Assembly (NCBI GenBank): GCA_002437725.1
Contig: DJRF01000026.1
Coordinates: 1 to 64,000, forward strand
Length of the DNA: 64,000 nt
Direction of reading: 5' to 3'
Source of the DNA: Treponema sp. UBA6367
GTDB taxonomy: Bacteria; Spirochaetota; Spirochaetia; Treponematales; Treponemataceae
The notes below the pieces were generated by a model, which did not search any database, was not told the origin of the DNA, and saw only the letters and a list, made by a program, of their open reading frames with translations. This document shows positions 1 through 7,965 of this stretch, piece by piece (position 1 is the stretch's first letter; each line of letters opens with the position of its first letter). The translations under genes and the position numbers were made by a program.

Positions 1-19
1 ACCACTGAGCTATTTCCGC
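1..19 (-). tRNA. Partial tRNA, 5' end only (probably tRNA-Gly)
   Basis: The minus strand reads GCGGAAATAGCTCAGTGGT into the window edge. This is the acceptor strand and D-arm start of a tRNA, and the sequence is typical of bacterial tRNA-Gly(GCC). The anticodon lies outside the window, so the isotype is inferred. It has its own promoter just upstream. Confidence 0.75.
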
Positions 20-43
20 ATAAATACAAATGCTATGTGATTG

Positions 44-72
44 AATATAAATTATATAGAAAATAATGTCAA
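44..72 (-). promoter_or_regulatory. Sigma-70-type promoter of the partial tRNA
   Basis: On the minus strand, TTGACA (72-67), a 17-nt spacer and TATATT (49-44) lie about 25 nt before the tRNA 5' end. The match is near-consensus. Confidence 0.7.
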
Positions 73-227
73 TAATCTTTTAGCATTTTGTTGCAAAAAT
101 GTTTGAAAACCAGCTTTGTTATATTAAACGGTTGCAAGGGGATTAAAAAATAGGATTGTTGTTTTTTTTACTAAAGGGCTGCAAAATCGAATGTGTCTTA
201 GAAATATTTGTAGTGAAAAAAAAGTTT

Positions 228-307
228 TGCGAGAGGAGGGACTTGAACCCTCACGCCGAAGCACTAGATCCTAAGTCTAGCGTGTCTGCCAATTTCACCA
301 CTCTCGC
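228..307 (-). tRNA. tRNA-Leu(UAG)
   Basis: The minus strand folds into a cloverleaf with acceptor pair GCGAGAG/CTCTCGC and anticodon loop CTTAGGA (anticodon UAG). It has a short variable arm for a Leu tRNA and a T-loop TTCAAGT. CCA is not encoded. A run of eight T residues follows on the minus strand and may end the cluster transcript. Confidence 0.93.
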
Positions 308-315
308 GAGTTTAT

Positions 316-388
316 TGAGCCATGCAGGGATCGAACCTGCGACCCACAGATTAAGAGTCTGTTGCTCTACCAGCTGAGCTAATGGCCC
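316..388 (-). tRNA. tRNA-Lys(CUU), copy 1
   Basis: Anticodon loop is CTCTTAA (anticodon CUU). Acceptor is GGGCCAT/ATGGCTC with one G-U pair. The 73-nt sequence is identical to the copy at 512-584, so it is a recent or gene-converted duplication. Confidence 0.93.
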
Positions 389-511
389 GTTTTTTATTTA
401 AGGTTTATGCGAACCTTAAAAACGACTGAATCAAGGTCTTGAACGCAAGCTTGCCTTGACGTATTCTGTCATTACCTAGGTTGACCAGGCAATCTACTTT
501 ATATTTTTGAG
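389..511. other. Spacer between the two tRNA-Lys copies with two hairpins
   Basis: There is no coding potential. Two inverted repeats are visible: TAAGGTT/AACCTTA (399-405/412-418) and TCAAGG/CCTTGA (431-436/454-459), the second with an inner CTTG/CAAG stem. Neither has a convincing U-tract on the minus strand. They could be processing sites in the tRNA precursor or small intergenic palindromes. Confidence 0.5.
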
Positions 512-584
512 TGAGCCATGCAGGGATCGAACCTGCGACCCACAGATTAAGAGTCTGTTGCTCTACCAGCTGAGCTAATGGCCC
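512..584 (-). tRNA. tRNA-Lys(CUU), copy 2
   Basis: Identical over all 73 nt to the copy at 316-388, with anticodon CUU. It sits 13 nt downstream of tRNA-Arg in the same leftward cluster. Confidence 0.93.
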
Positions 585-597
585 AAAAATAAACTAG

Positions 598-671
598 TGC
601 GTCCGACAGGATTCGAACCTGCTACCTCCGGATTCGAAGTCCGAAGCTCTATCCAGATGAGCTACGGGCGC
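598..671 (-). tRNA. tRNA-Arg(UCG)
   Basis: Anticodon loop is CTTCGAA (anticodon UCG). The acceptor is GCGCCCG paired with CGGACGC, which leaves a C4-A69 mismatch in an otherwise complete stem. D, anticodon and T arms are intact (T-loop TTCGAAT). Confidence 0.92.
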
Positions 672-699
672 ATTTTCTAAAGAACTTTAGAAAAAGTAG

Positions 700-772
700 G
701 GTGCCTGATGGGGCTCGAACCCACGACAACCAGATCCACAATCTGGCGCTCTACCGCTGAACTACAGGCACC
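700..772 (-). tRNA. tRNA-His(GUG)
   Basis: Anticodon loop is TTGTGGA (anticodon GUG). Acceptor is GTGCCTG/CAGGCAC. A G at position -1 (complement of 772) is encoded opposite discriminator C, as tRNA-His requires. It is the first gene of the leftward cluster. Confidence 0.93.
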
Positions 773-790
773 GTAATGTCAACGGAATTC

Positions 791-820
791 ACTATATCAG
801 AAAAAGAGTATATTCGTCAA
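791..820 (-). promoter_or_regulatory. Sigma-70-type promoter of the tRNA cluster
   Basis: Minus strand TTGACG (820-815), 18-nt spacer and TATAGT (796-791), ending about 19 nt before tRNA-His. It points leftwards into the His-Arg-Lys-Lys-Leu cluster. Confidence 0.65.
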
Positions 821-966
821 GATTTAATTATTGAATTTCTAAAACATTCTTTGTCACAGCGATTTTTTAAATTTTTATCATAATTTTAGATAATGCCCTT
901 AAACAATCAGAGCTCTGGGCTAAATAAAAATCTAACAGCCCTGCTTATTTTAAACAAAATATTGTA

Positions 967-993
967 TAAAGTTGATTTTTTATATGCCGATAA
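967..993 (+). promoter_or_regulatory. Sigma-28 (FliA/WhiG-type) flagellar promoter
   Basis: TAAA (967-970), a spacer of exactly 15 nt and GCCGATAA (986-993) reproduce the class-3 flagellar promoter consensus. Transcription would start near 1000, about 43 nt before the flgN-like gene, and cover flgK, flgL, fliW and csrA. Confidence 0.8.
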
Positions 994-1042
994 ACTAAAT
1001 AGCTTAAACTCGATTTGTTTTATAACAGAAAAGAGGTAATTT

Positions 1043-1459
1043 ATGGAATATAAAGATATTTTAACAAAGGAAAATACAATTCTTTCAGAAGTTTTGGTTC
1101 TTCAAAGTGATTTTAAAACTGCAGTAAACAATAAAGACTGGGCAGAACTTATGAAAGTTATTTCAAAAATAAATCTAAAAATGGATTCTTTTAATAAGCT
1201 TGATAAGGAACGGGAAGGTTTTGTTCAGAATATAAAAAATTCACAAGACTGCAATGAACTTTTATGCTCTGTTAGAGGAAAACTTGTTAGATGCAGAACT
1301 GAAAATAAAGCTCTTGGCGACTATTTGAATATAACTAGGAAATTTGTAAAAGATGTAATTGAAAATGCCATTCCGCATAATAGAAACAAACTGTATTCGC
1401 GCAATGGTTCAATAATCCATCGGCAGCCAGAAAGCGTTGTTGTAAACACTTTGTATTAA
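1043..1459 (+). CDS. FlgN-like flagellar export chaperone (putative)
   Basis: This 138-residue protein is mostly predicted helix and strongly charged. It has no signal peptide, as expected of FlgN, the cytoplasmic chaperone that holds the hook-filament junction proteins FlgK and FlgL before export. Size, helical character and position (first gene of the operon, 26 nt before flgK) support the role; sequence similarity to FlgN is weak by eye. The start follows a good Shine-Dalgarno (AAAGAGGTAA) and a sigma-28 promoter. It could instead be a treponeme-specific flagellar protein of unknown role. Confidence 0.6.
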   Translation: MEYKDILTKENTILSEVLVLQSDFKTAVNNKDWAELMKVISKINLKMDSFNKLDKEREGFVQNIKNSQDCNELLCSVRGKLVRCRTENKALGDYLNITRKFVKDVIENAIPHNRNKLYSRNGSIIHRQPESVVVNTLY

Positions 1460-1485
1460 TAATAACTTTTTACGGGAGCAATAAA

Positions 1486-3357
1486 ATGGGATCTACTTTT
1501 TCTGGAATTGAATTAGGAAAACGAAGCATAATGGCTAATACTGATGCCATTACAACTGCTGGTCATAATATTTCAAATGCTGATACAGAAGGTTATTCAA
1601 GACAGAGAGTTCAATTAAAAGAATTTGATCCTCTTTATCGTGCTGATTTAGAGCGTCCTGAAAGGGCTGGCATGATAGGTCAGGGAGTTTCTATTCAAAC
1701 TATAGAAAGAATTCGTGATGAAATGCTAGATGGAAGAATTACAGAGCAACAGCATCTTGAAAGTTATTGGGAAACTCGAAGCAATTATTATACAATGATA
1801 GAACAGGTTTATAATGAACCTGAGGACGTTTCTATTCGTTCAAATATGGATAAGTTTTGGGAAAGCTGGCAGGAACTTTCTGTTCATCCTGAAAGCCATG
1901 CTGCAAGACAAGCTGTTGTTTCTAGAGGAGAAAGCCTGGCAGATTCTATAAAGACTAAATGGGAAGGACTTTCTGGAATTGGAAAACTTCTTAACGGCGA
2001 TATTGAAGCTACCGTAAAACAAGTAAATAATTATGCGAAACAAATCGCCTCATTAAATAGCGAAATTGTAAGAAGCAAAGCAATGGGTGACAATCCTAAT
2101 GATTTGCTCGACCGCAGAGACCTTCTTGTAGATAAACTTTCGAAACTTGTAAATATTTCTACAGATTCTCGCGATGCTGATGAATTTTTTGTTCATGTTG
2201 GCGGACAGGTATTGGTTCAGGGTGGAATTTCACGAGGTTTTGAATTAGAAACTGTTGTTGACAACAATGGCTATAGCAAACTTGTTTGGGCCGACACTCA
2301 AAATGATGCTTCTATTTCTGGTGGAAAACTGGGAGCTTTGATTGAACTTCGAGATACAGACATTCGCAATGAAATTCAGTCTTTGAATACAATGACGATG
2401 AATTTTTCAGACCTAGTAAATGATATTCACAGAAATGCCTATGGCGCGAACAAAGTTACTGGTTTAGATTTTTTTACACAGCATTCTTTTGTCGAAAATG
2501 TAAATGGCAACTTTGACCGCGATGGCGATGGAGTTTCTGACCATTCTTATATTTTTAGATTTACAGGAACTACCAAATTAAATCCGCAGGAGCAAATTGG
2601 TCTTGAAGGCACAATGACCTTGAGCGGACCTTCTGGCAACGTTCAAGTTTCTTATTATCCTACAGATACAGTAGAAACCGTAATCAATAGGATAAATGAT
2701 TCTAATGGCGAAGTAAAAGCTTATCTTGACCGAAATTCGAATCTTGTGCTAAAAGCAACAACAGCTGCGGCAATGGAAAATCCTGATTTTGTTATCCGCC
2801 ATGTTGAAGATTCAGGCTTTTTCCTTACAGGATATTCTGGAATTTTAAGAAGTAGCGGCGCAGAAGGCGCTTACGACTATGCAAGCGCAGACGCTGTAAA
2901 TTCATTGGCACAGGCACAATTTTCTGTAAGTCCTGTTTTAAATCCTGCAGGGTACATTGAAGTGAATTCTGCTGTTAGAAATGATGTCCAAAGCGTTGCC
3001 GCTGCTTTTATGGATAATTCTGGCAATGTAAATGCAGGCGATGCACGTGCTGCCATTGAAATAGCTTCCGTGCGAAATACAAAAGTCATGATTGGACACG
3101 AACGCACCTTTGACGACTATTTTGCAGATTCTGTTACAAACGTCGGATTAAAGGGAGAGCAGGCTGAAATCAATTTTAATAGCCAGCTAGCTGTAATGAA
3201 TGATCTTAGGACAATGCGAGATTCTATAAGTGGCGTAAATATTGATGAAGAATTGTCTGAAATAATAAAATTTCAACATGGATATAATGCCGCTGCAAAA
3301 TTTATTTCAGTATGGGACAGTTTGCTCGATACTGTTATAAATCGTTTAGGCGTTTAA
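1486..3357 (+). CDS. flgK: Flagellar hook-associated protein 1, FlgK
   Basis: FlgK forms the first junction ring between hook and filament; in spirochaetes this lies in the periplasm. The N-terminus has the rod/hook-family signature (FSGIELGKRSI, then HNISNADTEGYSRQRV). The C-terminus (INFNSQLAVMNDLRTMRDS, then GYNAAAKFI) is the matching terminal helix. At 623 residues it is a normal length, with a variable middle domain. The start follows GGGAGC. Operon order flgK-flgL-fliW-csrA matches Treponema pallidum. A small U-tailed hairpin after the stop may tune read-through into flgL. Confidence 0.97.
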   Translation: MGSTFSGIELGKRSIMANTDAITTAGHNISNADTEGYSRQRVQLKEFDPLYRADLERPERAGMIGQGVSIQTIERIRDEMLDGRITEQQHLESYWETRSNYYTMIEQVYNEPEDVSIRSNMDKFWESWQELSVHPESHAARQAVVSRGESLADSIKTKWEGLSGIGKLLNGDIEATVKQVNNYAKQIASLNSEIVRSKAMGDNPNDLLDRRDLLVDKLSKLVNISTDSRDADEFFVHVGGQVLVQGGISRGFELETVVDNNGYSKLVWADTQNDASISGGKLGALIELRDTDIRNEIQSLNTMTMNFSDLVNDIHRNAYGANKVTGLDFFTQHSFVENVNGNFDRDGDGVSDHSYIFRFTGTTKLNPQEQIGLEGTMTLSGPSGNVQVSYYPTDTVETVINRINDSNGEVKAYLDRNSNLVLKATTAAAMENPDFVIRHVEDSGFFLTGYSGILRSSGAEGAYDYASADAVNSLAQAQFSVSPVLNPAGYIEVNSAVRNDVQSVAAAFMDNSGNVNAGDARAAIEIASVRNTKVMIGHERTFDDYFADSVTNVGLKGEQAEINFNSQLAVMNDLRTMRDSISGVNIDEELSEIIKFQHGYNAAAKFISVWDSLLDTVINRLGV

Positions 3358-3370
3358 AATCTTAAAATAG

Positions 3371-3419
3371 GTTTTAATCTTGACTTTTTATCTTAAAAGT
3401 TGCAATGCAAACTTTTTTA
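3371..3419 (+). terminator. Attenuator-like hairpin between flgK and flgL
   Basis: AAAAGTTGC (3395-3403) pairs with GCAAACTTTT (3407-3416) with one bulged A and ends in a run of T. It lies immediately before the flgL Shine-Dalgarno. It is probably a weak terminator or a message-stabilising stem. A 20-nt module at 3371-3390 recurs at 60484-60503. Confidence 0.45.
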
Positions 3420-3431
3420 TGAGAGGTAAAT

Positions 3432-4676
3432 ATGCGAAGAGTTAGTTCAAATATGAATAATATGGATACTCAAATTAATTTGCGAATTCAGGAAAGCAGA
3501 TTGAATAAAGCAAATAATCAGCTTGGAAGCCAAAATCGCATACAACAACTTCGCGATGACCCTATTGCTGCAGGGCATTTGGTCAGGTATCAGTCTTATT
3601 TGGGAAGAGTAAAAAATTTTGAAAAAAACGCAACAACTCTTACTGAACAGTTTAGCATAAGAGAAGGGTATATGAACAATTCTCTTGAAATTATGCAAAG
3701 AATTCGCGAGCTTGCTGTTACTGGCGCAAATGGAATTTATACTCCGGAAGATATGAAAAATATGGCTGGAGAAGTTGATGAGCTGCTCAAAGAGCTTGTT
3801 CAAAACGCAAATGCAGTTTCTTCTGATGGAAATTCTGTTTTTGGTGGAACTAACGTAAAGTCTACTGCTTTTGAAATTGAAATGGGCAATGTTTCTGGTT
3901 CTGGAGTGCCTCTTATTGAAACAGTTCGCTATAACGGCAATATTGATGCAAATAAAATTGAAGTTGATGAAAATAAATTTATGACTTTAGATAACGCTGG
4001 AAACAGAACTTTTTGGGCGGAAGAGCAAAAAGTTTTTGGTGGAAGAGATGCTTCAGGCTGGCAGGCTTCTAATGATTCTGTTATAAGTGTTGATGGCGTA
4101 GAAATTTCTGTAAATGCCGGCGACAACGTTTACGCGCTTTCTGCGAAAATAAACGACAGTGGTGCTGCTGTTAGGGCTAGCATAGATCCTGTTACAGGCG
4201 GGCTTAATTTTGAAACCACAGATGCAAGACAGTTGTGGCTTAGCGACGTAAACGGCAATGTTTTAAATGAACTAGGAATTATAAAAGATGCCAGTCAAAA
4301 ACCGCCCTATAATCTTGGAAACAGTGTCCGTGTAAGTGGCGGTTCAATGTTTGATACTGTAATTGCATTTAGGAATGCGCTTCTGCAAGGCGACACAGAA
4401 TCTATAGGAGGCAGAGTGCTTGGTTCCTTGGATAAAGGAATTGACAATCTTGTAACACGCCTTGCAAAATCTGGTTCTGAATATGAGCGAGCAAAATTGA
4501 ATATAAGCAGAAATCAAGTTACAGCGTTAAACGTTACTCAGCAAATAAGCACAGAAGGTGATTTGGATTTTACGAAGGCTATAACTGATATGAAAATGCT
4601 TGATTATGCATATCAGGCAACTTTAAGCAATGCCGGAAAGATGTTTAATAATACTTTGCTAAATTACATGCGTTAG
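3432..4676 (+). CDS. flgL: Flagellar hook-associated protein 3, FlgL
   Basis: FlgL is the second hook-filament junction protein and is flagellin-like at both ends. Near the N-terminus, the RLNKANNQL and LRDDPIAAG segments match the FlgL/flagellin family. The C-terminus ends with a flagellin-type helix (YQATLSNAGKMFNNTLLNYMR). At 414 residues it is typical of spirochaete FlgL. The start ATG follows GAGAGGTAAAT, which fits the Shine-Dalgarno spacing. Downstream is fliW, after 43 nt. Confidence 0.96.
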   Translation: MRRVSSNMNNMDTQINLRIQESRLNKANNQLGSQNRIQQLRDDPIAAGHLVRYQSYLGRVKNFEKNATTLTEQFSIREGYMNNSLEIMQRIRELAVTGANGIYTPEDMKNMAGEVDELLKELVQNANAVSSDGNSVFGGTNVKSTAFEIEMGNVSGSGVPLIETVRYNGNIDANKIEVDENKFMTLDNAGNRTFWAEEQKVFGGRDASGWQASNDSVISVDGVEISVNAGDNVYALSAKINDSGAAVRASIDPVTGGLNFETTDARQLWLSDVNGNVLNELGIIKDASQKPPYNLGNSVRVSGGSMFDTVIAFRNALLQGDTESIGGRVLGSLDKGIDNLVTRLAKSGSEYERAKLNISRNQVTALNVTQQISTEGDLDFTKAITDMKMLDYAYQATLSNAGKMFNNTLLNYMR

Positions 4677-4719
4677 ATTTTTTTTAATGCAGGAAAATTA
4701 ATACAATTAGGATAGTAAC

Positions 4720-5160
4720 ATGGAAGTTTGTACAAAATCTGGAAAAATTGTAAATGTCGAAGAAAAGCGTTTGGTTTCATTTCCGAATGGAATAATGGGA
4801 TTTGAGCAGTATAAAAAATATGCGTTAATTGAATCCGAATATGAACCTTTTATTTGGCTTCAATCAATAGAAAATAAAAATCTTGCATTTCTTTTAATTG
4901 ATCCTTTTTTGATTTGTTCTGATTATGAAATTGACATAGATGACAATTCCTTAAAGAGTTTGCAAGTAGCTTCCCCTGAAGATATTATTGTTATGACTAT
5001 TGTAACAGTTCCTTGCGATGGTTCTGCTATAACAGCCAATTTTTTAGGTCCTGTTGTTATTAATAGAAAAAATAATTTATGTGCTCAAGTTATCCTTAAT
5101 GATAATCGATGGTCTACAAAATTTAATATTGTTGAAGCTTTAAAAAAGAAGGGGGAATAG
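4720..5160 (+). CDS. fliW: Flagellar assembly factor FliW
   Basis: FliW binds free flagellin and, when flagellin is exported, binds and inhibits the translational repressor CsrA. The 146 residues show family features: LVSFPNGIMGFEQYKKYALI near the start, then PFIWLQSIENKNLAFLLIDP and the ANFLGPVVINRKN segment with an acidic middle. The T. pallidum homologue (TP0658) was described as a flagellar assembly factor. The stop is one base before the csrA start, so the two regulators are probably translationally coupled. Their likely target, flaB, is also in this window. Confidence 0.96.
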   Translation: MEVCTKSGKIVNVEEKRLVSFPNGIMGFEQYKKYALIESEYEPFIWLQSIENKNLAFLLIDPFLICSDYEIDIDDNSLKSLQVASPEDIIVMTIVTVPCDGSAITANFLGPVVINRKNNLCAQVILNDNRWSTKFNIVEALKKKGE

Positions 5161-5161
5161 A

Positions 5162-5398
5162 ATGTTAATACTTTCCCGAAAAATAGACCAGCAAATAAAA
5201 ATTGGAGATGATATTTCCATAACCATAATAGAAGTCCGAGGCGATCAAGTAAAAATTGGTGTAGAGGCTCCTCGCGATGTAAAAGTTTTTCGTCAAGAAG
5301 TTTTTAATGCTATAAAAAATGAAAATACTGCTGCATCTAATGTAAATAGCGAAAAAATAGGTTCTCTTTCTAGTATGTTTAAGAATGAGAAAGCTTGA
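5162..5398 (+). CDS. csrA: Carbon storage regulator CsrA (translational repressor)
   Basis: CsrA is a small dimeric RNA-binding protein that recognises GGA in hairpin loops and blocks ribosome access. The sequence opens MLILSRKIDQQIKIGDDI and continues with VRGDQVKIGVEAPRDVKVFRQEV, the five-strand core with the key Arg residues (near 6 and 44). A tail of about 25 residues, rich in Asn and Ser, is longer than in E. coli. It directly follows fliW. Its last 20 bases overlap the 3' end of convergent tsaB. Confidence 0.98.
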   Translation: MLILSRKIDQQIKIGDDISITIIEVRGDQVKIGVEAPRDVKVFRQEVFNAIKNENTAASNVNSEKIGSLSSMFKNEKA

Positions 5399-6062
5399 TT
5401 TCTGCTTCACTTGCCCTTAAATAGATTGGACCTTCAAATTCTTTTAGGCTGCTTTTACCGAGTTCTATATTTTTTTCGGCGCTGTTGAACAGGGCTTTTG
5501 AAACATCTATATTAAATGGCAGCGAAATAAATTTGTTTTTAGGCAAGGCTTCCTTTATTTTTGATTCAAAAAGATTTGAATCTGGTCCGCAAATTACAAT
5601 GGTTTGTGTAGCGTTTTCAGCATTAAGCTTTTCAGCTGCTTGTTCTATTAAAAAGTCGCCATCATCAATTATTTTTTTATCTTGATTGTATGCGGCAACG
5701 TAAAAACGGTCTTTTTTCGCATCGATTGCACAAATCACTGTAAACGGAAGGTTTCTGAAATCATAAGAGTATGCATCCATAGTTGAAATTTCATATATAG
5801 GAATTTTATATGCCATTTCAATTGCCTTTAATGCAGAGTAGGCAAGCCTCAATCCTGTAAAAGAGCCTGGTCCTGCGGTAACGGTAGTGTAGTCTAAATC
5901 TTTTGCGGAAAGTTCAACTTTTGAAAGCGCATAATCGATTGCCGGAAGAATTGTTTCTGACTGCTTCATTCCAATATCAAAAATAACAGAAACAGTTCGT
6001 TCTTCATTTTTTGCAGCTATGGTAAGTTTTGAAACTGCAGAATCTATTGCAAGTGCTTTCAT
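5379..6062 (-). CDS. tsaB: tRNA threonylcarbamoyladenosine synthesis protein TsaB
   Basis: TsaB works with TsaD and TsaE to place threonylcarbamoyl on A37 of ANN-decoding tRNAs. It has the ASKHA fold without its own catalytic site. The N-terminus (MKALAIDSAVSKLTIAA) and the segment TAGPGSFTGLRLAYSALKA are diagnostic. Length (227 aa) is usual. It is 4 nt downstream of tsaE. Its end overlaps csrA by 20 bp in convergent orientation, with no terminator visible between them. Confidence 0.95.
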   Translation of the reverse strand: MKALAIDSAVSKLTIAAKNEERTVSVIFDIGMKQSETILPAIDYALSKVELSAKDLDYTTVTAGPGSFTGLRLAYSALKAIEMAYKIPIYEISTMDAYSYDFRNLPFTVICAIDAKKDRFYVAAYNQDKKIIDDGDFLIEQAAEKLNAENATQTIVICGPDSNLFESKIKEALPKNKFISLPFNIDVSKALFNSAEKNIELGKSSLKEFEGPIYLRASEAEIKLSHS

Positions 6063-6066
6063 ATTA

Positions 6067-6498
6067 TTATTCCTTCCAATCGTATGGCCAGTTTTCTATA
6101 GCTATGGAGCGAGAGCCATCTTCGTTTGGGGTAATGACAATTTTAATTGTTTTTTTTGGCAATTCAGACATTATTTTTTCGCTCCATTCAATTATTGAGA
6201 TTCCATTTCCATAGAGCATATCTTCCGTTCCTAGATTTGCAAAATCTTCTGCCCCGTCAAGTCTGTATACATCCATGTGGTATAAAGGCATTTTTCCTTC
6301 GTATTCGCTTATAAGGCAGAAAGTCGGGCTTGTTATTACGTCTTTTACGCCGAGACTCTGCGCAATTCCTTTTGTAATTGTGGTTTTGCCTGCGGCTAAA
6401 GTTCCTTGCAGCGCAAGGATGTCTCCTTTTTGTAAAAGAGTTCCAATCTTTTTTCCAATCTCTATGGTTTCTTCTGGAGAATGTGTTGTAAATGTCAT
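6067..6498 (-). CDS. tsaE: tRNA threonylcarbamoyladenosine synthesis ATPase TsaE
   Basis: TsaE is the small P-loop ATPase of the t6A-forming complex. The Walker A motif GTLAAGKTT lies near residue 34. The TSPTF motif and the acidic YHMDVYRLDG segment are characteristic of the family. At 143 residues it is the usual size. The start overlaps the preceding gene by 4 nt, and tsaB follows after 4 nt, giving a tight three-gene unit. Confidence 0.95.
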   Translation of the reverse strand: MTFTTHSPEETIEIGKKIGTLLQKGDILALQGTLAAGKTTITKGIAQSLGVKDVITSPTFCLISEYEGKMPLYHMDVYRLDGAEDFANLGTEDMLYGNGISIIEWSEKIMSELPKKTIKIVITPNEDGSRSIAIENWPYDWKE

Positions 6499-6758
6499 AA
6501 TGGCAGTTTGCCTTCTTTGTCTTGAGTTAAAATATATTCCTTAAGTGCTTTTTTTATAGGGATAATTGGATAATTTATGGAATTTGAAAGATTTATTTCA
6601 ATATTTTTTGTTCCAAGAGGAGTTGTTTCTATGCAAAATTTTATGGGCGTTTCAAAATTTTTACCAGGGACTTCTACAAGCGCATCAGCTAAAAAATTCC
6701 TTCTGTAATAAATGTAACCTTCTTCTCGTTTAAGGTTCTTAAGCCCAATGATTTTCAT
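6495..6758 (-). CDS. Small conserved hypothetical protein
   Basis: I do not recognise this 87-residue protein. It has no signal peptide or membrane segment and is basic at its ends (MKIIGLKNLKREEGYIYYRR). A central stretch with alternating hydrophobics (FCIETTPLGTKNIEI) suggests a beta sandwich. It overlaps the start of tsaE by 4 nt, so it is probably translated with it. Position between flagellar and t6A genes does not by itself define a role. Confidence 0.7.
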   Translation of the reverse strand: MKIIGLKNLKREEGYIYYRRNFLADALVEVPGKNFETPIKFCIETTPLGTKNIEINLSNSINYPIIPIKKALKEYILTQDKEGKLPL

Positions 6759-6866
6759 AACCTTTAGAATACTCTAATAGTTAGTCTTTTTCAAGTGAAA
6801 AATTATATGTGATAAAAAACTGTTTTATAAAGTTTTGTGCGGTAAGTCTGCAAAATTGTTTAATTC

Positions 6867-7943
6867 CTATTCCTCGTAGTCATAAACGTAAGCAATTAAT
6901 TTGTTTCTATTTTTTAAACTTATTGAAATAAATTGAATGTGCAGGTTAAAAAAGTTTGCTAGGTTGGATTTTCTAGTTTTTACGATTTTTCCTGCGGCTT
7001 TAACAGTTCCGTTTTTCATAACTAGTTCTAGATAAATTAATTGACCTTCTTTTATGGGGAGAGATGTTGTAATGCAGCAGCCACCGCCAGAAATATTTAT
7101 AACTTCTGCTTTATATTTTTGCCCTAATGAAGGATATGTTGTTTTTCCATTTTTTGTTTTTTGTTCTTTTGTATATGTAAAAAAACAAGGCTCGCTTATA
7201 TTTTTGCGCTTAAAATGCCTTTGCTGTTTTTGCAAAAGCTTATTTGTGTGTGCTGCTAAAAGAATAGGTAAGTTTTCTTTGGTTGTGGAATATTTTATTA
7301 GCCTAGTAACAAAAGCGTAACTCATTTGAGTAGGCGTTGTAAACGTAAACGCGACTTTTTCAAGTTCCTTGGGTCTGTTTTCCGCATAAAAGTCATTTTG
7401 CGAAATTTGAATACCAAGATAGTCTTTTGTGTTTTCTACAACAGTATATGTTTTTTTTGAGCCGTCTATAAAGATTTCATCAATTTTAGTCTTTAAAGGA
7501 ATTGAATGAGTCGAAGAAAGAATGCTTGTACCCGCTAAAAATCGTTCTAACTTAAATCTAAGCTTGAACATTGCGCTTAATTCAACTTCTGAAGAGTTTT
7601 CTTTTAATTCATTATAAAAACGCTTGAAAAAAACATCCAAAGAGTTTAGCTGTTTTATGATGTATTGAATATTTTTTATTTTGTACCGCTTGCAGATTTT
7701 CCATAAAACATTTTCTTCTTGAGCATCTAAATTGTATTTTTTAGCAGTAATTGCAACATCTTTTCTTGTGGTTGTTTTTTCTTTTTGCAGTTCAATGTAT
7801 TTTGCAGATTCTTTTCTTTTTTTATTAATCTTTATCAATGCTTGGACTAAAAACAGTGCAGAAATCAACACTAAAATAAATAAAATTATAAAATAGACTT
7901 CCTGAGTGTTGCGAGCTATCTTTGCTTGTAAGATAAAGTTCAT
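6867..7943 (-). CDS. Membrane-anchored PilZ-domain c-di-GMP receptor
   Basis: The protein (358 aa) has one N-terminal membrane helix (residues 16-36, FIILFILVLISALFLVQALI) and a long basic helical region. The C-terminal PilZ domain starts near residue 240. Both c-di-GMP ligand motifs are present: RHFKR (the RxxxR element) and NISGGG (the D/NxSxxG element). Binding is therefore likely. It lies downstream of fliD in the flagellar block, 22 nt after a conserved unknown gene. A role in motility control is inferred from context; the PilZ identification comes from the motifs. Confidence 0.88.
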   Translation of the reverse strand: MNFILQAKIARNTQEVYFIILFILVLISALFLVQALIKINKKRKESAKYIELQKEKTTTRKDVAITAKKYNLDAQEENVLWKICKRYKIKNIQYIIKQLNSLDVFFKRFYNELKENSSEVELSAMFKLRFKLERFLAGTSILSSTHSIPLKTKIDEIFIDGSKKTYTVVENTKDYLGIQISQNDFYAENRPKELEKVAFTFTTPTQMSYAFVTRLIKYSTTKENLPILLAAHTNKLLQKQQRHFKRKNISEPCFFTYTKEQKTKNGKTTYPSLGQKYKAEVINISGGGCCITTSLPIKEGQLIYLELVMKNGTVKAAGKIVKTRKSNLANFFNLHIQFISISLKNRNKLIAYVYDYEE

Positions 7944-7965
7944 ATTTCCTCCGCCTCTGTTTATT

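Noticed and set aside
156..377. A 73-codon rightward reading frame
   Set aside because: It runs through tRNA-Leu and tRNA-Lys on the opposite strand and its peptide copies their complements.
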